Shown here piece by piece: positions 50,011 through 61,800 of a DNA stretch of 64,000 nt; position 1 is the first letter of the stretch, and each line of letters starts with the position of its first letter. The notes under the pieces are model-generated. The model searched no databases and was not told where the DNA came from. It saw only the letters and a list, made by a program, of their open reading frames with translations. Made by a program: the position numbers and the translations under genes. The DNA comes from Siniperca chuatsi (taxonomy: Eukaryota > Chordata > Actinopteri > Centrarchiformes > Sinipercidae): contig NC_058063.1 of NCBI RefSeq assembly GCF_020085105.1, positions 8,149,422 to 8,213,421 of the forward strand. The letters are read 5' to 3'.

Positions 50011-52860
50011 CTCAATTGGTAAGTCACAGGACTTTCACACGGGGGATCAGCAGCAGTGATCCTAGAGATGCTTGGCTACAAGAGCAACCATGGGAGCCAT
50101 GAGAGACAATACCCACCATGGAAAAGAAGGTTGGAGGCAAAAATCAAGGAGGCCCGGAGAGAAGTGAGCCAGCTGAGAGAGGTGCAATGAGAAAGCCAGA
50201 TACCCATACCTGAAGCACTCGAAACTGCCAAACAAAGACTCCAAGCCATGGCTAGCCGCCTAAAGAGATACACGAGAGATAATGAAGCCAGAAGAATAAA
50301 CCGGCTGTTCGCAACTCAACCTGCGAAAGTGTACGCTCAATGGCAGGGTAATAACAGCAGAGCAGACCCACCAAGGCTGGAAACGGAACAGTACTGGAAA
50401 AGTATATGGGAAAGGGAGGCATCACACAACAGCGATGCACAGTGGCTGGCCGCCCTAAGAAAGGACCACAGCAACCTCCCTGAACAGAATCCAGTCACCA
50501 TCACAGCGGCAGACATCCAAGAAAGAGTCTCAGGTATGAAGAACTGGACGGCACCGGGCCCTGACAGGATCCACACCTACTGGCTAAAGAAGCTCACTGC
50601 ACTCCATGAGCGCCTAGCAGCACAAATGAACCAGCTGCTAAGAGATGGGACGCACCCTGAATGGCTTACCAAGGGCGCACAATCCTGATCCTGAAGGATC
50701 CCGCAAAGGGTACAGTCCCATCCAACTATCGGCCAATAACCTGTCTCTCCACAACATGGAAGCTCATGTCAGGCATCATCGCGGCTAAGATAAGTGGACA
50801 CATGGATCAATACATGAGCAAAGCACAGAAGGGCATTGGCAGAGGAACCAGAGGAGCCAAACACCAACTCCTGGTTGACAGAACAGTCACCCAAGACTGC
50901 AGAGCCCGACACACCAACCAGTGCACTGCCTGGATTGATTACAAGAAAGCATATGACTCAATGCCGCACACATGGATCACTGAATGCTTAGAGATGTACA
51001 ACATCAACAGGACTCTAAGACACTTCATTGCGAACTCGATGAGGCTGTGGAAAACCACCCTTGAGGCCAATGGCAAGCCACTTGCACAAGTATCCATCAA
51101 ATGTGGCATATACCAAGGAGATGCTCTGTCCCCACTGCTGTTCTGCATAGGACTGAACCCCCTCAGCCAAATAATCAACAAGACTGGCTATGGATACCGA
51201 CTCAGGAACGGGCCACCATCAGTCACCTCCTCTACATGGATGACATCAAGCTATACGCTAAGAGCGAGCGGGACATCGACTCACTGATCCACACCACCAG
51301 GGTCTACAGCTCTGACATTGGGATGTCATTCGGGCTTGAGAAGTGCAGTCGAATGGTGACAAAGAGAGGGAAGGTAGTCCACACAGAAGGGGTCTCACTC
51401 CCAGAAGGAACAATAGCAGACATTGAGGATGGTTACAAGTACCTTGGAATACCACAGGCAAATGGCAACCTCGAAGAGGCAACAAGGAAGACGGCAACGG
51501 CCAAATACCTCCAACGAGTAAGGCAAGTCCTAAGAAGTCAGCTCAATGGCAAGAACAAGGCCCAGGCAACAAACAGCTACGCCCTACCAGTGATCAGATA
51601 CCCTGCGGGAATAATAAGGTGGCCAAAGGAAGAGATACAGACCACAGACGTTAAGACGCGAAAGCTCCTCACCATGCATGGAGGGTTCCATCCCAAATCC
51701 AGCACCCTGAGACTGTACACTAGCCGTAAGGAAGGTGGCTGTGGACTAGTGAGTGTGAGAGCCACTATCCAGGATGAAACATCCAAGATCCACAAGTACA
51801 TCCAAGATAAGGCCCCAACAGATGACGTGCTCAGGGAATGTCTCAGGCAATGGGGAACAGAGGAAGACGTGCTGGAGGAAGGACCATCATGGGAGAACAA
51901 ACCCCTACATGGGATGTACCACCGGAACATAACTGAAGTGGCTGATATCAAGGAGTCCTACCAATGGCTAGAGCGGGCTGGATTGAAGGACAGCACAGAG
52001 GCACTCATCATGGCTGCACAGGAGCAGGCCCTGAGCACCAGAGCAATAGAGGCCCAGATCTACCACACTAGACAAGACCCAAGGTGTAGGCTGTGCAAAG
52101 AGGCCCCTGAGACAATCCAGCACATAACTGCAGGGTGTAAGATGCTGGCAGGAAAAGCATACATGGAGTGCCATAACCAAGTAGCTGGCATAGTGTACAG
52201 GAACATCTGCACTGAGTATGGACTGGAAACCCCGAGGTCAAAGTGGGAAACACCTCCAAAGGTGGTAGAGAATGACCGAGCCAAGATCCTGTGGGACTTC
52301 CAGATCCAGACTGACAGAATGGTAATGGCGAACCAGCCTGACATCGTGGTGGTTGACAAACAGCAGAGGAAAGCCGTTGTGGTTGACGTGGCAATACCAA
52401 GCGATGGCAACATCAGGAAAAAGGAACATGAGAAATTAGAGAAGTACCAAGAGCTCAGAGAAGAGCTGGAGAAGGCCTGGAAGGTGAAGGCAACAGTGGT
52501 ACCCGTGGTCATCGGAGCACTCGGGGCAGTGACCCCCAAACTGGAGGAGTGGCTACAGCAGATCCCTGGAAGAACACCAGACATCTCGGTCCAGAAGAGT
52601 GCAGTACTGGGAACAGCAAAGATACTGCGCAGAACCCTCAAGCTCCCAGGCCTCTGGTAGAGGACCCGAGCTCGAAGGACGAGACCACCCGCGGAGGGTG
52701 AAGGACAAAGTTTTTTATACTAGTTGCTGAGCTACTAGTTGCTTTGATGTAAGCCTTGGTTTCGAAGTAACCATTCATCCCACATCCTCTGCATGTAACC
52801 CCTCTGACTAGGGTTACTGGAGTAGTAGCATTAAGTCCTGTGACTTACCAGTTGAGCTAT
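50007..52860 (+). mobile_element. R4-clade (Rex6/Dong-type) non-LTR retrotransposon, damaged, with inverted ends
   Basis: The body encodes a reverse transcriptase and a C-terminal restriction-like endonuclease in the order known for R4-clade LINEs. The 5' part of the ORF is truncated. The left edge (50007-50034) and right edge (52833-52860) form a 28-bp inverted repeat with one mismatch. Its forward form, TAGCTCAATTGG, matches a tRNA box A. Both flanks are (TA)n. The 3' UTR begins after the stop at 52660 and includes a 43-bp segment (52727-52769) inverted in the next element. Confidence 0.8.
50104..52660 (+). pseudogene. Broken reverse transcriptase/endonuclease ORF of the R4-type LINE
   Basis: Reading from about 50104, an in-frame TGA lies at 50188-50190. 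The frame then runs to about 50675, shifts, runs to about 51210, shifts again, and stays open to TAG at 52660. Both shifts look like single-base losses. RT motifs seen: SNYRPITCLSTTWKL, AWIDYKKAYDS (motif A), YQGDALSPLLFC (motif B) and YMDD (motif C, 51233-51244). Downstream is a zinc-knuckle-like CRLCKEAPETIQHITAGC, then a PD-(D/E)xK-type nuclease core, QPDIVVVD ... AVVVDVAIP. The ORF ends LKLPGLW. The three frame breaks make it non-functional. Confidence 0.85.
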
Positions 52861-52869
52861 CCAGCAGCC

Positions 52870-52911
52870 GCTATATATGTATATATATATATATTTATAT
52901 ATATATATATA
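52870..52911. repeat. (TA)n microsatellite between two R4 copies
   Basis: Interrupted TA tract separating the right end of the first element from the second. Confidence 0.9.
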
Positions 52912-53250
52912 CTTCGAAACCAAGGCTTACATCGAAGCAACTAGTAGCTCAGTGTTCCAACATCCACAAGTGGCAACTGCTATCACAACTTGAGATTGAC
53001 GAGATACAACACAAATGCTACGGCAAGGGGGAGCCAGGACAACAGGTCAACCGGAGATTGGGTACAAGTGCAATCACGCTGAACGAGGCAGCAACTGACC
53101 TGAAAGTCGCCGACGACAATTACAACGGCTAAGTGAAGTACCATCAGAAAGTCTCCTAGAAGATCCTACCATAAGCATCACTGAAACCAATGAGCTGATA
53201 TACACCTCAGAAATCACCTCATCTCAGTCCAGAAAAGTGCAGTTTATACA
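52910..53250 (+). mobile_element. Second R4-type LINE copy, internally deleted
   Basis: It begins with the reverse complement (42/43) of 3' UTR segment 52727-52769. It then encodes LINE N-terminal-type peptides in two frames: HKWQLLSQLEIDEIQHKCYG, and after a shift SEVPSESLLEDPTISITETN followed by ELIYTS. Immediately afterwards, 'catctcagtccagaaaagtg' matches the C-terminal part of the first copy (catctcggtccagaagagtg, 52583). So the RT and most of the nuclease are deleted. Confidence 0.6.
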
Positions 53251-53423
53251 CACACACAATATATGATATGTATATGTATACGTAAAATATAGACTGAAAA
53301 CGGGAAACAAGCTAGGCTCTAAAAAATTCACCTTAGAGCACACCTAAAGCGCACTAATTACATGTTATGTAACTCACTTGTTTAATTCAAACAAAAACCT
53401 AACATATGCATTATAATCTTCTG

Positions 53424-53770
53424 TTAAAGGAATAGTTCAACATTTTGGGAAATACGCTTATTCACTTTCTTGCTGAGAGTTAGATGAGAAGACTGATATG
53501 ACTCTCATATGTGAGGGTAAATATGAAGCTACCACCAGCAGCCGGTTAGCTTAGCTTAGCTTAGATTGGTGTGTTAATTAGTGAGCTTTTGAGGTGCCGA
53601 TAGGTGGATTTTTTTTAACTTTTGAACAGAGTCAGGCTAGCTGTTTCACCATGTTGCCACTCCTTGTGCTAGGCTAAGTTAGCTGGCCACTGACTGTGGC
53701 TTCATATTTACTGTACAGAGATGAGAGTGGTACCAATGTTAGCAGCTAACTCTCAGCAAGAAATATATGT
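53424..53770 (+). repeat. Interspersed repeat, family B copy 1
   Basis: It begins 'ttaaaggaatagttcaacat', with 'tttgggaaatacgcttattc'. It has an internal 14-bp inverted pair (53469-53482 and 53747-53760, cttgctgagagtta). Copy 2 lies at 55050-55330. Confidence 0.7.
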
Positions 53771-54793
53771 TGTGGCCGACACTATGTAAAGCTATCAACA
53801 AGACATAATCAACTAAACTGCCTTTACAATAAAGAAAATTGTTGTTAAGTGACTCTCAACAGTGTGGCATTTGATGCTATCAGGAGGGGAAGTAACAGGT
53901 TCTCATTCAGGCTGTGGTTGAGATTGTGGTCTATTTAGAGGAGCTGGAGCAGGAACAGTTTCTTACATTATGTGTGTTTGCACGCACACTTGCATGTGTA
54001 TGTTATGGGCGTGTTTCCGTCGTTCGAGGACTTCCAAGGTCCCAGAGATAATGTGGAATTCATGATAGGAATGCCGCACAGGGGTTCATTCCTGTCACCT
54101 GACTCCATCACTTCCTGTGTTTGGCTTTCTACATCTGGACCTCCAAGGTGAAGGGTGAGACTGCACCTAGACCACGACTCAGGTTCTCTGTTTCATAGTT
54201 TTGTGTCTCTGAGATGATGGAAGACCTTGACTGTGGCCCCCCTCTTGGGTTTAAGCCGGTCTAATGCAGATTAGAATGAAGCTGATTGCCAAACAGAGGT
54301 GTAAGGCAAACGCCCAAAATAATGAAAAGCCGAAATTTGATAGCAAAGCTGTTGAAATGCTGCCTCCCAACTGCTAATGTTAGTCATTAGAAAATTAACT
54401 GGAGCAAATGAATGCGGGCAAGGGATTAATTAAAAGGGATTAAACAAAGATAGATGTAAGAGAAAAGAGAGAAGAATGGCCTATAAAGTAGAGAAGGGAC
54501 AGATGTAAAAGAACAATAAAAGAGGCAATAAAGCGAAAGAAGAAAGAGAAAGCAAGAGGTGATGGCAGGATCCATATGGGGCCTCTTGGTTTTTGGGCAG
54601 CAAGGGGAGACATGCCAGGTAATGGCTTCCAGACACACACACACACACACGCCCTAATTCGATTTGGAAATCTGACAGGACAAGGAGACTGAATGTATGT
54701 GGATGTGTGTGTGTGTGTGTATGTATACCAGAGGCCTTTTCTTTCGCATACTCAAGAGGTCTGACTTCCTCTGCCCATTGGGAGTGGGGCCGG

Positions 54794-54796
<3 letters not shown>

Positions 54797-54847
<51 letters not shown>
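54797..54847. repeat. (GT)n microsatellite
   Basis: Uninterrupted; a (CA)n run (54950-54980) lies about 100 bp downstream. Confidence 0.95.
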
Positions 54848-54848
<1 letters not shown>

Positions 54849-54946
54849 AAGCACTGGGGTTAATGTATGCTTTCAATCACAGCTCTAGTGGGGAGAAATC
54901 AGATCCCTGTGGCATTAATGTGGACCTCAAGATCCACACATACAAA

Positions 54947-54982
<36 letters not shown>

Positions 54983-55049
54983 CATAAGAAAATATTTACA
55001 GATATTGGGTAATATGTATCGAGTGCAGCAAATGTATTTATCTACAGTT

Positions 55050-55330
55050 TAACTCGGCATAGTTCGACATTTTGGGAAATATGCTTATTTGCTTTCTTGC
55101 CAAGATTTTGATGAGAAAATCGATACCACTCTCATATTTGTGGCATAAATGCGAAGCTACACCCAGTAGCCTGTTAGTTTATTAGCACAAAGACTGGAAT
55201 TAAGAGGGAAACAGCTAGCCTGTCTCTGTCCTAAGGTAACAAAATCCACCTATGAATGAAGTTTATTATTTGTTTTTGGTTGACCAAACACACCTGACTG
55301 CTTCCTGCTTTTGTCTGCAAAGTTAGAAAG
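55050..55330 (+). repeat. Interspersed repeat, family B copy 2
   Basis: It shares 'gttcgacattttgggaaata', 'accactctcatatttgtggc' and 'cagtagcctgttag' with copy 1 in the same order. Confidence 0.65.
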
Positions 55331-56044
55331 TTATGAAAAGGTTAAGGGAGCAGCCACATTAACAAGAAAAGTTACAAAGACAAAGAAGTGGAAGGAGACA
55401 AGGAGGACGAGATGAAAAGAGGAAGACAGGAAGAGATAATTAAACAGAAGACGGATACATATGGAGCAGTGGGAGAGGAAAGAGAGGGCAAGATGACTTA
55501 ACTGGGATACACCGCCTGCTCAAGAGTACTCCACCCTCAGTCTCCAACACACACACACACACACACACATACGTACACACACAGCAATTTCCCAGTGAGG
55601 TAAATCCCCCACCATTCCCCCACTATGTGCTGTCACAGCCCTCCCACTCCTGCAACTCATGTGTGTGTGTATCACCACTTTTCTCTGACATTCCTGTGCA
55701 GAGCGGAGAGGTGGTGAGCTCGGCTGCAGAGAGACAGAACTACAAATACCAACTCAGAACTTCAATAAGAAAGGCTGGGATTTTCTCAGAAGAAGAGAAA
55801 AATTGTCCCTTTTCCCTTTAGGTTGCAACTCGTTTCTCCATCCATCACGTCTCCCTGTGAGCTTTTCTAAATAGGGAATTCTAATATTGGGAAATCTGCC
55901 TGCAAGTCAGCCTGGAAGTCTTACATTTTTAACAAGGGATTTCTAGAAAAGCATCCTCTTGTATTTCCAGTGAGTGTTTTCTCCTGTTCTTCTCCTCTCC
56001 ATCTCCCTCCCTGGAGGCGGATTCCAAACTTCAGACTGCCGTAC

Positions 56045-56105
56045 TCCAGAGTTTACTTTTGGAGAGGCAAAAAAAGGGCATTGTGTTGCAACACCATACA
56101 AAGAG
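56045..56105 (+). promoter_or_regulatory. hspa12b: Candidate untranslated first exon of hspa12b
   Basis: The first hspa12b coding exon has a splice acceptor (ctctgcag|ACCCTGG, 58819) before its ATG, so an upstream untranslated exon must exist. The best donor upstream is AAGAG|GTGAGTTA at 56105. The exon's 5' limit and TSS cannot be set. A second possibility lies near 55700. Confidence 0.3.
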
Positions 56106-56739
56106 GTGAGTTATTCAAAGAAAATAATTGCATTTATAATTACTGATGACATGTAGCTCTTGTTCCTGTAGAGGTTGAATGCACTTTTTATAAACTGTTT
56201 TAGACAAAAGCATCTGTTAAATGTAATGCAAAACTTCCAGCTTCAAAACTATAAACTTGCATGTTTGTACTATTTTGCATGAATGGTTCTGTTATTAACT
56301 GTCAAAGACAAAGCTGCATGATAATGAGCACAATTAAAGTCTGTCTTGCCAGTATTGTTTACAGAATTTGTCCAGTTACTTCGAAGCAAGAGCTCTATTG
56401 TTAATGGTGCATAAAAGTGGAGTGTGTTGCACAATTGGTCCCTAATGTGACGTCTCAGGGGAGTTAGAGTTGCTTTTTCTGCTGATCCCCTGCTAGATCT
56501 CAGCAGTGCGTCTGAGAACGAGAAGAAAGGAATGGAGGGGCGGGGGGGTTAAATCGTGCAGATTGAGCTTAAAGAGATGATGGGATGAGAGATAAAAAGC
56601 AGAAAGAAGGAAAGAAAAAAGTATGTGCAAGAGGGATGAAGCAGTGGAAATATGTGGAGTTTCATCCCCTCTCTGGTTTTATCGTCAAATAGCAAGGAAA
56701 GAACGCCAATGATGCACAAGGAGGAGTGTGTAGGAGTTA

Positions 56740-56957
56740 GTGGCATCTAGCGGTGAAATTGCAGTTTGTAACCATTTGAATACCGCTCGCATCACCCTCC
56801 CCTTCCAAGCGTGTAGGAGAAACTACGGTGGTCGCAAAACTCTAAGGTAACGAAAACACAACGATTTTCAGGAGATTATACACTAATTAAAACATAAATA
56901 TTATATTCCATTTCTGCCAATAGCTCCTCCTAAATGTTACACACTGGACCTTTAATT
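56740..56957 (+). repeat. Interspersed repeat, family D
   Basis: 'agcgtgtaggagaaactacg' followed by 'ctctaaggtaacgaaaacac' and the terminus 'gttacacactggacctttaa'. A common fish repeat as I recall it. It lies in the presumed hspa12b intron 1. Confidence 0.6.
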
Positions 56958-56959
56958 TC

Positions 56960-58065
56960 AAATGTTCCAGGCACATGCTTGAAGAAATGCACACAGATGT
57001 TGCATGAATGTACGCAAAGAAAGGATGTCAAACTAACTTATGGTCTCTTTATCTCTCCTGCTTTCTCAGTCACACCCATGCAAGCACGCATACACACACA
57101 GAAAGAGATTTAAACAAACACAGCTTTGTTTCATTGCACTCATCTGTTTAGTTTGCTCAAATGATTCCCAGTGCTGCAATTCAATACACACACACGCAAA
57201 GTAGATGCATTTGCAGGAGGACATACAGTCAACATAGAGACTGATTAGGATTACGTGAATATTACACACACTCAGATATACAGTTGAAACAGTAGATTCA
57301 CGCCATGTCTTTCTCTCATGTTTCATGCACGCTCATCTTCCCAGTCTCTCCCATAGTTCATTTTTCTGTCACATCTGTGCTTGTGATCACAAAATGTGCC
57401 AGTTGTAAATGTGAATGAGTCTTTCGAATAAGTGCACAACATTCGTCAAGTTACTTTTAACCGTTTCTCTCAATTGTCCACATGTTTTTTTGTTTGTTTA
57501 ACCCAGACAAAAAGTTGGCTCACATCATAGTCATATAGCATTTGCATGCATGGCATCTGGCAGACATTCTGATTTATAAACCTACAAACCTACAAGCCAT
57601 TGTTATAGTAGCTGGGAGCTCGAAGTTCAAGTGTGCTGTGACAGTTGCTGTGAAAGATGGTTGGGGTGTGTCTTCTTCACTTCCCCTCCATGGCTGATGA
57701 ATATCTTTGGTCTGTCTAAAATGACTCCCTATTCATTACCTAGTGCACTATATTTATTTTACGCCATTTTATTTGAAGTCTGAATTCTCAGTGTAAAATA
57801 TGCGTCACACCCGTTACTGATGATTATTGTCTAAGATTTATATTTTCTGCTCACTACTGAGTAAATTACTGATTATTCTTATTATTTATTAAGTAGGAAA
57901 TAGTGAATGGGTGAACAAGGGAGTGATTTTGGACACAGCACTGGTCACAACTGCCTATCTCTAACCACTGAGGTATAACTTTCTCCATTTTATTGTGCTT
58001 GTATATGTGCCGTATAAGATGATTGGCATTGGCATCCATTTGCCCACCCATTAGAATTCATTATT
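56960..58065. other. Presumed hspa12b intron 1 with no recognised feature
   Basis: AT-rich with scattered short CA runs; no exon or element seen. Confidence 0.4.
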
Positions 58066-58067
58066 TA

Positions 58068-58420
58068 AAGCTGCACTAATTCACATTTTCATGAACAGAA
58101 AATGATCACCGGACTCTGCAGCTCTATGGAGCATTTTAGCGTTGTTTTGATTTATGGCACACAACTTTACTGTTTTGGTTCACTCTCATCAACCCAGTTT
58201 CTTTTTAGCTCAAAGGCTCAGATAAAATCACTACCTGCCCAGCCCCAAACAGCAGACAAAGTTAGCAATTAGCTGATGAACATAGTGGAGCATTTAGCAA
58301 ATAAAGAACCAGACATTTCCCTCAGGAGTTGGAGGAGACCAAAACAGAGCTAAAAGGGGAGTGAATATTGGACTTGTATTCATCAACACGACACCAAATG
58401 AATGCTAATGTTGCTTCATA
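58068..58420 (+). repeat. Interspersed repeat, family C copy 2
   Basis: It begins 'aagctgcactaattcacatt' and contains 'gatgaacatagtggagcatt', then 'gagaccaaaacagagctaaa' and 'gtgaatattggacttgtatt'. It is longer than the copy at 4741. Confidence 0.65.
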
Positions 58421-58836
58421 TCTCCTGGATGTTTAAATAGATAATTGTTTGCTAACACATTTGCTAACTTTATAAGGTGATAATATGTCAATGTTGTGTT
58501 TAGGGCTTGTTGCGTTGCCTCCAAGTGGCCAAAAATGAATTTATGCAGGTTGAAGTTCACCCTTAAGAACAAATTACTTAGAAATATCAAAACTATTTTA
58601 TTTTATTATTTAAGCCTCTAATTCTACATAACTCACCATTGATTATGTGTCTATTGTATTGCCAGGTCCAATTCTATCCTTCCATTTGAATTACAACACT
58701 TCATCACAAATAAACTCTTCAATACCACACTGATGATAAAGTGGGAGCCATAAAGCCGTGTTTTCCTCATTAATTATTCTATGTGCATCATTGTTGTTGT
58801 TGGTGTGTTTCTCTGCAGACCCTGGCTCCTGTAAAG

Positions 58837-61800
58837 ATGGCTGACGTGGTGCAGCCAGACCCCAACAGCCTGCAGATACTTGGTGAGACACACATACAGT
58901 TCATACACATGCTTCATTACTATGGAAACCTGGTCAAAATGACTCACTTCTGTCTCTTTATCTTTTGGAGCATGAACAAGCTGATCTTTCCATGCCCCTC
59001 TCCCAGTTGGGAATATTACTCATATCATTTTCCAGAGAAATTCCAGTCATTCCAGTTCATCACAAATATTCAGTGTCACATCCAGAGAGCTTCAGGTCAA
59101 GTGTGTTTACACCCTAACATAAGGTGTTTTCTGCATGTGTGCATGCATGTTAGTATTGTATAGCAATTGAAGACAATTGATGCTGCATATCGCTTCAAAC
59201 ACACAGATTTTTTGGCTATTCTGTTCATTTTACAGTACATTTGGCACTTTTCCAATGCTGAAACATGTTAATGTTGATAATGAGATTTTAAAAGTTAGCC
59301 ACCAGTGTGTATCTTTACATTTCTCTTTCTCGTCTCTTCTCCATTAATTCCCAGGTGATAATTTATCAGCTCCTTCATCGCCTGCCACAGCTAGAAATGA
59401 CTGCAGCATCACACCCCTCACACCCTCACCTTCACCGGTAACTACACACACACACACACACACACAAACATTCACCACAGACACTCCTACACACCCTTTC
59501 CTCTTTCTACTTATTTTCTTCATATAGAGCTCTTAAACACAACCTGTAAACCCACATCCACTTCTCACTATTATTAGTGACACTTTATAATAATGCTTAC
59601 ACTCACAGTTTAAAGTGAAGTGTAGATTTAAAACAAGTACCCAATAAAGACTACAATCTGTGGTAAAGAAATATATACACTTTGGCACTAACTCTCACAA
59701 GTACTAAAGGAGGAGAGGAGAAAAAAAGAGTATAGGGAAGTCCGTGAAAAACAGCTTCTGGTATCCAAGGCAACCTGATAATTCTACGCTGTTTCCACTC
59801 ATAGAAACTAGTTATTAGTGAAATGTAAGAGACATTGGTTTAAATAACACCCAGGCTTCCTTTCCAGACAGAAACGATAGCCCACATTAGCTCATTCACT
59901 CTGCGATATGTATAGATGGTCACAAATTATGAGAATTTCGGCCTTTTGGTGTTGAACTGTAAACAAGACTAAGAGTCTACAGCCATGTGAGCGGCTCTGT
60001 GAGGTGTACTTAGCTAAATGCTAACATGCTCACAATGACAATGCTAACATGCTGAAGTTTAGATAAAAAACAGGACGGTGATGAAAAGGAGATGAATGAG
60101 CACAGGAGTGATCATGAGGAGTTCTTCTCTTCTTCTGAATACCAGCTACAACACACACAAATCTCCCTCTCACTTGGGCCTTCTTTCTCTCTCTCTCTCA
60201 GAGGGTGGAGGTCAGACCCAGGATGTCCTGTCCGTTCTTGGTTGTCGTGGCGATAGACTTTGGGACGACCTCTAGTGGCTACGCATTCAGCTTCACACAG
60301 GACTCAGAGGCCATACACATGATGAAGTAAGTGAGTCTGTGCTTGTTGTCTGCAATTCTATTTTATTCTATTATTTTCTACCCTTGGCATCTTTTTCTTC
60401 CAATCTATGCAGGCGCTGGGAGGGCGGCGACCCTGGAGTGGCCAATCAGAAGAGCCCGACGTGTCTGCTGCTGACTCCTGATTTGCGGTTCCACAGTTTT
60501 GGGTTTGCAGCACGGGACTTCTACCACGACCTGGACCCAGAGGAGGCCCGGCACTGGCTCTACTTTGATAAGTTCAAGATGAAGATCCACAGCACAAGTG
60601 TAAGAGTGATCAGGAAAATCAGATGAGAAAGGTGGAATAGATGGGTAGTAGTGACAGAAAGTCAATTTTACATAATACATCCAGACTAAAATGCTCATTT
60701 TACACATTAACATTAATTTATTAATCAGGAGAAGTACAACTCAGCCAGTGAAAACAGTTGTGTAATGTATTCTGTGACCCTGGAGGAGCTTTTTAAAAGT
60801 CTGAGACAATAACCCTGATGATGTCATAGTGATGTCATCAGGGTTATCACGCCTTAGACTTGTAACCGAAAACCTACTTTACAAACTGGTGATGTTGAGT
60901 TTGAGAGAGAGCTTTGTGAGTTTGAGAGCTGTTACCAGGCAAGCAGAAGAAACACTATTGCATTGCATTGTGGGAAGTGTAGGATCCAGTGTTTTTAGAG
61001 CTTGAGCCATACCTGGGAAAATAGGATAAAAAATAAGGACATATTGGCCTCTGCTGCTTCAGTTTTAACCATTCTTTTTTTTACTCTGTCTCTCGCAAGT
61101 CTCCCAACTTTATGAAAGTACAATAATAAAATTGCTGGAGTACCCCTTTAAGGCTTTAAGCATCAGAAAGATGACTTGTTCTTGCAGCATTGTTTCAGCA
61201 GTTGGGGCTATGTTTGCTGCAGGACCTCACCATGGAGACAGAGCTGGAAGCGGTCAACGGTCGGAGGGTCAGGGCCATCGAGGTGTTTTCTCACGCCCTG
61301 CACTTCTTCAGGGAACATGCTCTAAAGGTGCACTTTAAAAACCCAGTTTATGATTGCAGTGTGGTGCCCCATGGTGGACATGTTTATACACTGTTCATAT
61401 GTGTGTGTTTTTATTTTTTTGATTTGCTTTGATGGAAGCTCATATCTTGAGGTCGATTTTGAGACTTTTACCAAAGAAAGTGTTTTCATTGATCCTGTTT
61501 TAGGAGGTGAAGGACCAGTCGACATCAGTGCTGGAGGGAGAAGAGATCAGATGGGTAATCACCGTCCCCGCTGTGTGGAGACAACCTGCCAAACAGTTTA
61601 TGAGAGAGGCTGCATACCTGGTAGGAACACATACACTAATTTTAACAGATACATAAATCCATGCATGGAGTGATAGATATGACTGTCAGAAAGAGGTTAA
61701 AACTTAAACATAAAACTGTCAACATACTTGTTACATTAAAGTATATGCTTTTAAATCAGCCAAAACTATTCTGCAACTAAAAAAATATGTCACCTAAGCC

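Noticed and set aside
50008..50080. A functional tRNA gene at the LINE left edge
   Set aside because: Box A is good, but I see no proper box B or closing acceptor stem; treated as a tRNA-like relic.
52060..52641. 193-residue minus-strand frame
   Set aside because: Antisense shadow of the LINE nuclease region; composition is Ser/Leu-rich with no motif.
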